This document shows, one piece after another, positions 5,547 through 12,812 of a DNA stretch of 12,812 nucleotides (positions within the stretch are counted from its first letter, which is position 1; each line of letters opens with the position of its first letter). The notes under the pieces are model-generated. The model was not told where the DNA came from, ran no database searches, and worked only from the letters and a program-made list of their open reading frames with translations. The position numbers were made by a program, and so were the translations under genes. Source of the DNA: Deltaproteobacteria bacterium (GTDB lineage Bacteria > Myxococcota_A > UBA9160 > PR03); NCBI GenBank assembly GCA_018262315.1, contig JAGSPS010000050.1, positions 1 to 12,812 of the forward strand, given 5' to 3'.

Positions 5547-8288
5547 GTGCGCAGACTCCTAGCCAGCGCCTGCGCACTGCTGGTGCTGGCGGCCGTAGTG
5601 GCGGGTGTCGCGGTGTCGAGCCGCCTCGGTCCCGAGCGCCTGCGGGAGGAACTCGTGCGGCGACTCGGCGCCGAACTGGGCCCCGTCCAGATCGACGCGG
5701 TGCGACCCCACTTCGGCTGGGGCGTGGGGATCGAGATCGAGGGCCTCCGCACAGCCGGGGAAGGCGAGGCGCCCGAACTCGTCGCCGACCGCGTCTGGAT
5801 CACGCTCTCCGCGCGCAGCCTGCTGCGGGGCGAGCCGCGCGCGCGCCGCATCGACGTGCGCGGCCTGCGGGTCCGTGCCGAGCAGCGTGCCGACGGCGTC
5901 TGGGAACCACCGGCCCTCGCGCGCCTCCTCGAGCGCTGGCCCGCGCAGCCCGACGCCGCGCTGCCGGTGCCGCTGCCAGACGCTGCGAACGATCTGCGCG
6001 CGATGGCGAAAGCCTTGCCCGCGCTCTCGGTCGAGGACGGCGAGCTGCTCCTCGCGCGCCATCGCTCGGATCGCGTGAACCACCTGGCGTTGCGCGATCT
6101 GTACTTCGAGCTGACCCATGACCCGCTCGGCGGCGCAGCGCGAGTCGGCGCCGAGGGTCGTGTGCTGGTAGAGGGGAACGACCGTGGCCGTTTCGAGATC
6201 GCGGCCACGATCGAGCGCAAGGGACCCTACGTCGACGTTGCGCTCACCGACGCCGATCTCGGCGCGCTCGCCCCGTGGCTCGCGTTCGGCGAGTCGCACG
6301 TGGACGCAGCGGGGCGCGTGAGCGGGACGGCGTCGTGGAAACCGGAGACGGACGGCGGTTCGCTCGTCCTCGATCTGCTCGGTTTCGACCTGCGACTCGC
6401 GGGGCGCTTGCGCGCCGGCGACGGCGACGTGTCCGCGGCGTTCCCGAACGCTCGCCTTCACGCGAACGTGTCGGCCGATGCGCGCGTCGTGCGCGTGAGC
6501 GAGTTCGAGTGGAGCGCCGACCCCACCCAGCTCACCGGCAGCGCTTCACTCGAACGGCCCTTCGGCGACGGCGCACGACTCGCGTTCGAGCTGCGCGGCG
6601 GCCAGGTCCCGGTCACGGCGCTGCGCGACCTGGTGGTCGCCGGCGCGCCGAAGACCGGCCCGCTGTACGAGCGCGCGACGGCACTGCGCGCCGGCACGCT
6701 CGAGTCGATCGCCTTGCGCGCGAACCCGACGCCGATCATGGCCTGGCGCGCTCTCGCCAGCGCGCCGCTCGACGCCTGGCCGGACGGCCTCGAGATCGAA
6801 GCGCGCATCGCCGGCGTCGAATTGAAACTCGACGGAGCAGATGCGCTGCGCGATCTCGGCGCGCGCGTTCGCGTGAGCAGGGAGCGCATCGAGATCGAAG
6901 CCGCGCGCGCGAAGATCGGCGATCGCCCGCTGCCCGAGTTGTGGCTCGCGCTGTCGGGTCTGCGCGCCGTCGCCGAGGTTCTCGCCCGGGGTACGCAGCC
7001 GCCTGCCGTGCCGCCGCTGCCAGGACGCATCGCGCTCTCGGATTGGGTCGACTCGCACCGGCGAGCGGGCGCCCCCCCGCGCTGGCGTCGAATCGACGTC
7101 GACGCCGATTGGTTGGAGCATCCCGCGCTGCTGCGCCCGATCGAGGAGTTCACCGCGCAACTCACACCGGCCAACCCGGGCGTCCACATCGAGGACGCGA
7201 AGGGCTTCTGGGGCGGCGTGCCGTTCCACGGCAAGGTCTCCTTTCGTGGCGGCGACCGCGGGCGCGTCGACGCCGATCTCACGCTCTCGCTGCCGCGTCG
7301 CGAGGGACGGCGGCGTTCGAAAGGCGAGGTCTGGGCGCGCGCGAAGTTCCACGCCGATCTGGAGAAGCTCGGCGACTTCCAGGCCGAGGGACTCGACGGC
7401 GTCGTCCAGGCGATCGGCGACCGCGTCGAGCTTCGCCACGGCGCGGCGAAGCTGCGCCCGCGCGGCGACCTCTCCGGCATCGTCGCCCTCGATCTGTCGC
7501 GCTCCGATGCGGTGCCGTATCACGGGCGCATCGAACTGGTGAACGGCTCGCTGTCCGAGTTGATGAACGATCTCAAGATGGACGGCGGCGCCGCCAACGG
7601 AACGGCCGACATCGACACCGAATTGACGGGCCTGCTGGTAGCGGGGCACAACCTGCTGGCGGACACCACCGGCACGGCGATGATCCGGCTTCGCAAGGGC
7701 GAGATCCTGAAGCGCATGAACGTGCTCTTCTCGATCGCGCAGGCGAGCGACACGCTGAACCCGTTCCGCTCGCGCGAGACGATCCCGTACGAGCGCATCG
7801 ACGCGCCGCTCCAGCTCGCGAATGGCCTCGCGAGCACCGACGCACTCGCGCTCGAGGGTCCCGCGCTGCGCCTGGTCGGCACCGGACACGTGAACGTGGT
7901 CGAGGATCCCCACCTGGTGGAGGCGGTGATCGGCATCTTCTACTTCCGGGCGCTCGATCGCGTGATCGGCGTGTTTCCGCTGCTGAACCGGATGTTGCTC
8001 GGCCCCGACGACAACCTGGTGTCCACCTACTTTGCAGTGTCGGGGCCCTGGGCCGACCCGCGCGCGAGCATCATCCCGAGCAAGTCGATCGCGTCGGGCC
8101 CCGGGAGTTTCGTGCTCGAAGGGCTGCCGTCGTTCGTGCGCGGCGGGATCTCGACGCTGGAACGCATCTTCACGGCGTCGGGCCCCAGTGCGAAGCCCGG
8201 GGCTGCGAACGCACCCCCGGCCCCGCTCGCGCCGCCGCCGCCAGCGCCGGTCGTGCCTCCCTCGTCGCCACCTGGAGATCTGCCGTGA
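5547..8288 (+). CDS. AsmA-like/YhdP-type envelope protein
   Basis: Large membrane-anchored periplasmic protein of 913 residues, of the AsmA superfamily (AsmA, TamB, YhdP), whose members form bridge-like lipid conduits between inner and outer membranes or affect outer-membrane assembly. Seen: one N-terminal hydrophobic anchor (about residues 3-24, LLASACALLVLAAVVAGVAV), then a long run of amphipathic beta-strand repeats, then a C-terminal AsmA_2-like domain (~700-865) with GEILKRMNVLFSIAQASDTLN, ALALEGPALRLVGTGHVNVV and YFAVSGPWADPRASI. The final ~30 residues are a Pro/Ala-rich tail. GTG 5547 was chosen because it puts VRRLL directly ahead of the anchor, with GGA upstream; an in-frame TTG at 5526 would add seven residues. 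The stop overlaps the start of the rfaE2 gene (GTGA), tying it to LPS/heptose metabolism by context. The transported lipid is unknown. Confidence 0.85.
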   Translation: MRRLLASACALLVLAAVVAGVAVSSRLGPERLREELVRRLGAELGPVQIDAVRPHFGWGVGIEIEGLRTAGEGEAPELVADRVWITLSARSLLRGEPRARRIDVRGLRVRAEQRADGVWEPPALARLLERWPAQPDAALPVPLPDAANDLRAMAKALPALSVEDGELLLARHRSDRVNHLALRDLYFELTHDPLGGAARVGAEGRVLVEGNDRGRFEIAATIERKGPYVDVALTDADLGALAPWLAFGESHVDAAGRVSGTASWKPETDGGSLVLDLLGFDLRLAGRLRAGDGDVSAAFPNARLHANVSADARVVRVSEFEWSADPTQLTGSASLERPFGDGARLAFELRGGQVPVTALRDLVVAGAPKTGPLYERATALRAGTLESIALRANPTPIMAWRALASAPLDAWPDGLEIEARIAGVELKLDGADALRDLGARVRVSRERIEIEAARAKIGDRPLPELWLALSGLRAVAEVLARGTQPPAVPPLPGRIALSDWVDSHRRAGAPPRWRRIDVDADWLEHPALLRPIEEFTAQLTPANPGVHIEDAKGFWGGVPFHGKVSFRGGDRGRVDADLTLSLPRREGRRRSKGEVWARAKFHADLEKLGDFQAEGLDGVVQAIGDRVELRHGAAKLRPRGDLSGIVALDLSRSDAVPYHGRIELVNGSLSELMNDLKMDGGAANGTADIDTELTGLLVAGHNLLADTTGTAMIRLRKGEILKRMNVLFSIAQASDTLNPFRSRETIPYERIDAPLQLANGLASTDALALEGPALRLVGTGHVNVVEDPHLVEAVIGIFYFRALDRVIGVFPLLNRMLLGPDDNLVSTYFAVSGPWADPRASIIPSKSIASGPGSFVLEGLPSFVRGGISTLERIFTASGPSAKPGAANAPPAPLAPPPPAPVVPPSSPPGDLP

Positions 8289-8812
8289 AAGTTGCCGGCG
8301 CTCGGACCAAGGTGCTGACGCGCGCCGCCGCGGTGCGTGCCGTGCGCGCCGCACAGCGACGCGGCGAGCGCGTGGTGTTCACCAACGGCTGCTTCGACCT
8401 GCTCCACGTCGGCCACGTGCGCAGCCTCGAACAGGCGCGCGCGCAGGGCGATCGCCTCGTCGTCGCGCTGAACACGGACGCCAGCGTGCGCCGCAACAAG
8501 GGACCCGGGCGACCGATCGTGCCCGCGCGCCAACGCGCCGAAGTGCTGGCGGCGCTCGCCTGCGTGGACTTCGTGGTGCCCTTCGCCGAAGCGACCCCGC
8601 TCGCCATCATCGAGGCGCTCCGCCCGGACGTGCTCGCCAAGGGAGGCGACTGGTCCCTCGACGCGATCGTGGGTCGCACGGAGGTCGAGAGCTGGGGCGG
8701 CCGCGTGCTGCGACTGCGCGAAGTCCCGGGCGTCCGCACCACCCTCATCGCAGAGATGCTCAAGAGCGGACGACGTCCGCGCGCAGCGAGCCGCGGGCGC
8801 AAGAAGTCCTGA
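8285..8812 (+). CDS. rfaE2: D-glycero-beta-D-manno-heptose 1-phosphate adenylyltransferase
   Basis: Cytosolic nucleotidyltransferase that transfers AMP from ATP to heptose 1-phosphate, giving ADP-heptose for the LPS inner core. 175 residues, corresponding to the C-terminal half of E. coli HldE; there is no kinase domain, so this is the split form (RfaE2/HldC). Seen: VVFTNGCFDLLHVGHV with the HxGH nucleotidyltransferase signature at 41-44, NTDASVRRNKGPGRP at about 63-77, KGGDW at 119-123, and RTTLIAEML near the end, matching the family's S/R-T-T motif. A basic tail (GRRPRAASRGRKKS) follows the fold. The GTG start overlaps the preceding stop by four bases and has GGAG seven bases upstream, so translation is probably coupled to the AsmA-like gene. 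The partner heptose kinase is not in the window. Confidence 0.94.
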   Translation: MKVAGARTKVLTRAAAVRAVRAAQRRGERVVFTNGCFDLLHVGHVRSLEQARAQGDRLVVALNTDASVRRNKGPGRPIVPARQRAEVLAALACVDFVVPFAEATPLAIIEALRPDVLAKGGDWSLDAIVGRTEVESWGGRVLRLREVPGVRTTLIAEMLKSGRRPRAASRGRKKS

Positions 8813-8820
8813 GCCCGTTC

Positions 8821-8850
8821 GCGGACGAAAGGGACTGTCCCTCCGTCCGC
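8821..8850. repeat. Palindrome with GGGAC/GTCCC core (terminator or REP-like)
   Basis: GCGGACG (8821-8827) pairs with CGTCCGC (8844-8850). Inside it AGGGAC (8830-8835) pairs with GTCCCT (8837-8842) around a single T, with small internal bulges. It starts eight bases after the rfaE2 stop and lacks a U-tract. Position fits a transcription terminator, while the compact near-symmetric form is like dispersed REP sequences. Two weaker stem-loops follow before the MoxR start: CCCTCG/CGAGGG (8850-8869) and GGTGC/GCACC (8868-8883). Confidence 0.55.
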
Positions 8851-8909
8851 CCTCGATGGGCGGCGAGGGTGCGCAGCTGCACCGAGCGGGACGGGGCTAA
8901 GCTGACGCG

Positions 8910-9953
<1,044 letters not shown>

Positions 9954-9957
9954 TTCG

Positions 9958-10917
9958 ATGGCTTCCCAACGGGAAACCCAACCGGGAGCCCAACTCGAAC
10001 TGGGAGCCCAACTGGCAGCCGCGCCGTCTCTGGCGGAGATCGTGCGTGCGGCGCGCATTCTCGCCGTGCGCAGTCGGCGCGAAGCGGCGGGCGTGCTGGT
10101 CGGCGCCTGGCGCAGCGCGTTCCGCGGCGGCGGCGTCGAGTTCGAGGAATCGCGCCCGTACGCGCCCGGCGACGACGTGCGTGCAATCGACTGGAATGCA
10201 ACCGCGCGCACCGGCGCGCCCTGGGTGAAGCGCTTCCGCGAAGAGCGTTCGTGCACGCTGCTGCTCGCGCTCGACGCGTCGGGCTCGATGGCCTTCGGAA
10301 CGACGGGCCGCAGCAAGGCGCAGACCGCCGCGCACGCGGCGGCGCTGCTCGCCGCGTCGGCCGCGCAGGCGGGCGACCCGGTGGGTTTCGTCGCGTTCGG
10401 CGACGAGGTGCGGCGCGAGATTCCTCCCGGCCGTGGCGACGCCCACACCTGGCGCGTGATCCGCGCCGCAGCCGAGAGCGCGGACGCGCCGCACGGAGCT
10501 ACCGCTCTCGGCGTCGTCGCCGATTGGATTCGCGCGCATGCGCGGCGGCGCTCGCTGGTGGTCGTGCTCTCCGACTTCCGCGACCCGGCACTGGCGCGAC
10601 GCCCGTTCGCCGTGCTCGGGCGGCGCCACGATCTGGTGGCCGCGATCGTCGAGGATCCGCGCGAGCGCGATCTCGTTGCAGCAGGAGGCTTGCGTCTCGC
10701 CGACTCGGAACGACCGGCAGGGCACGTCGTGCTCGGCACGCGCCGCGCGCAGCGCGACGCCTACCAGAGAGCCGCGGCCGAGCATCGCGCCGTGCTCGCA
10801 CGCCGGCTGCGAGAAGAGAGCGCCGAACTCGTGTGGCTCGACACCGCCGGCAACCCGCTGCGCCCGCTGGTGCGCTTCTTCCGCGCGCGCGGCACGCAGC
10901 GCCGCGGCATCCCGTGA
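9958..10917 (+). CDS. DUF58 protein with vWA fold (MoxR partner)
   Basis: 319-residue DUF58-family protein, a usual partner of MoxR ATPases. Seen: the DUF58 signature FRGGGVEFEESRPY then PGDDVRAIDW (about 55-79), followed by TART and a vWA-like domain with an intact MIDAS motif DASGS (106-110) and a second Asp in LSDFRDP (205-211). No transmembrane helix is visible, so it is probably cytoplasmic or membrane-associated through partners. It starts four bases after the MoxR stop. The first ~25 codons are odd: the repeated GAQLELGAQL comes from CCCAAC-containing DNA repeats, and a small hairpin (TTCCC-AAC-GGGAA, 9963-9975) sits right behind the ATG. A later start (for example GTG 10042) is possible but has a poorly spaced ribosome site. 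The stop overlaps the next start as GTGA. Confidence 0.92.
   Translation: MASQRETQPGAQLELGAQLAAAPSLAEIVRAARILAVRSRREAAGVLVGAWRSAFRGGGVEFEESRPYAPGDDVRAIDWNATARTGAPWVKRFREERSCTLLLALDASGSMAFGTTGRSKAQTAAHAAALLAASAAQAGDPVGFVAFGDEVRREIPPGRGDAHTWRVIRAAAESADAPHGATALGVVADWIRAHARRRSLVVVLSDFRDPALARRPFAVLGRRHDLVAAIVEDPRERDLVAAGGLRLADSERPAGHVVLGTRRAQRDAYQRAAAEHRAVLARRLREESAELVWLDTAGNPLRPLVRFFRARGTQRRGIP
9965..10014 (+). repeat. CCCAAC-containing repeats at the start of the DUF58 gene
   Basis: CCCAAC occurs four times, at 9965, 9977, 9989 and 10007, and the longer word GGGAGCCCAACT is exact at 9984-9995 and 10002-10013, 18 bases (six codons) apart. The stretch is poorer in GC at third positions than its neighbours and encodes a low-complexity N terminus (GAQLELGAQL). 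All spacings are multiples of three, so unit gain or loss would keep the reading frame. Confidence 0.6.
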
Positions 10918-11854
10918 AGCGCGCATTCGCGGCGGTGCTCGTCGCGCTCGCATGCAGCGGCGAGCCCGCAGCGGTTCCGCCGGAAACGCCCGTGACGCCG
11001 CAGGCCGCCGTGCTGATCGAGCCGCCGCGGCTGCGCGTGGGCGACGTCGCTTCGATCGAGGTGGTGGTCGTGACACCGCCCGGACATCGCGTGCACCCGC
11101 TGAAGCCGCCCGCTTCGGTGCCGGGACTCTGGTTGCTGGACGCCGAAGCGCTGCCCGCCGAGACCAGCGGCGCGCGCGCGGTGCGGCGCACGCGCATCCG
11201 GGTGCGAGCCCGCGAGACCGGCTCCTTCGAGTGGCCCGCTCTGCGCGTCGAGATCGAAGACGCGAGCGGCGCGCGTTCGGAACTCGTCACGGCGGCGCGG
11301 CCGATCGAAATCGTGTCGGTGCTGCCGAGCTTCCCCGAGCGCGTCGAACCCTTTTCGTATCGGATGCCGGCCGCCGACCGCGACGCCCGGGCGCCGCTCT
11401 GGGCCGCCGCCGCGGGTTCGCTCGCTACGCTCGCGCTGCTCTCGCTGATCGCGATCGCGCGCCGCGCGCGGCAGCGCTCGCGTATACGCGCCGCCGCGGC
11501 AGCCGGCATCGCAGCGTACCAGCCCTGGGTCGAGGCGCTCGCCGCGATCGCCACTGCGCGCGACGCGGCCGACGCGGATTGGCGTCGCGCCGGTGGCCTC
11601 GGCGCCTGCGCACTGCGGCGTTACCTGGCTCGTCGCTTCGGCGTCACGGCCGAGTCGCTGACGACCGAGGAGATCGCGGCAATCCCGCGGCCGTTGCGCG
11701 CCGGCTCGCAGTGGCCCGCCGCGCTCGCGTGCCTGCGCGACTTCGACGCCGAGCGCTTCCGCGCGCAAGGCGATGCCAGTGCCACCGCGCGGGTTCGCTC
11801 TGCCCTCGAGGCGACGCAGCGCTTCGTCGAAGCGTCGATCCCGCCGGAGGCGCG

Positions 11855-11858
<4 letters not shown>
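10914..11858 (+). CDS. BatD/DUF4381-like single-pass membrane protein
   Basis: 314 residues, not confidently assigned to one family. Seen: a short N-terminal hydrophobic signal (VKRAFAAVLVALAC) ending in a possible lipobox, ALAC with Cys14; an extracytoplasmic beta-rich domain (~30-140; IEPPRLRVGDVASIEVVV and later RARETGSFEWPALRVEI), like the Ig-type strands of BatD proteins; one transmembrane helix (~161-182) ending in a basic stop-transfer run; and a cytoplasmic helical tail (~190-314) with LRRYLARRFGVTAESLTTEEI and FDAERFR, resembling DUF4381/BatD C-terminal regions. The GTG start overlaps the DUF58 stop and the TGA overlaps the next ATG, so it is tightly embedded in the operon. Likely role: the membrane component linking the vWA proteins. 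A lipid-anchored N terminus plus an internal helix would be unusual; the first segment may simply be a cleaved signal peptide. Confidence 0.7.

Positions 11859-12812
<954 letters not shown>

Noticed and set aside
6275..8284. Apparent N-terminal extension of the heptose adenylyltransferase reading frame (670 codons)
   Set aside because: The frame overlaps the AsmA-like gene in another phase and reads as Arg-rich nonsense. The GTG at 8285, with GGAG upstream and GTGA coupling, gives the normal family length.
10251..10913. Apparent N-terminal extension of the BatD-like reading frame
   Set aside because: It is the out-of-phase shadow of the DUF58 gene; the signal-like segment begins at GTG 10914.

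Overview
The window is GC-rich (roughly 70% by eye) bacterial chromosome from a Gram-negative organism. Evidence for an outer-membrane cell is a heptose-nucleotide adenylyltransferase, an AsmA-like envelope protein and a DUF374-type acyltransferase; a heme O synthase points to a haem-copper oxidase and aerobic respiration. The short Xre-type regulator, the GAF-containing EI-Ntr and the MoxR/DUF58/vWA cluster resemble deltaproteobacteria in the broad sense (Myxococcota, Desulfobacterota or Binatota). That placement is inference from protein style, not a search. There are no RNA genes, CRISPR arrays, prophage or transposase genes; the region looks like core chromosome with small palindromic repeats scattered in it.

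Layout. (1) 1-601, minus: 5' part of heme O synthase (ctaB), running off the left edge. (2) 742-2334, plus: an EamA/DMT permease and a DUF374 acyltransferase. (3) A 71-bp convergent gap, 2335-2405, with a strong palindrome and overlapping alternative hairpins. (4) 2406-5289, minus: ptsP (EI-Ntr) preceded by a small Xre-type regulator with a possible promoter. (5) A 250-bp divergent spacer with a hairpin, then, plus, a large AsmA-like protein coupled by a GTGA overlap to a stand-alone rfaE2/hldC. (6) 8813-8909: a spacer packed with hairpins. (7) 8910-12812, plus: a Bat-type cluster of MoxR ATPase, DUF58, a BatD/DUF4381-like membrane protein and a BatA-like vWA protein that runs off the right edge, with tight spacing or stop/start overlaps.

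How the genes fit together. MoxR, DUF58 and vWA proteins are a known co-conserved set thought to act as an AAA+ chaperone with metal-binding vWA partners at the membrane. The AsmA-like/RfaE2 pair belongs to envelope lipid or LPS biogenesis. PtsP is the first enzyme of the nitrogen phosphotransferase relay; its partners NPr and EIIA-Ntr are not in the window.

The most unusual observation is that the MoxR ATPase carries about 28-32 extra residues in its C-terminal lid. They are encoded by a 21-bp-period repeat followed by a perfect 11-bp-arm palindrome, as if a small palindromic element had inserted in frame. Two intergenic palindromes here share its GGGAC/GTCCC core.
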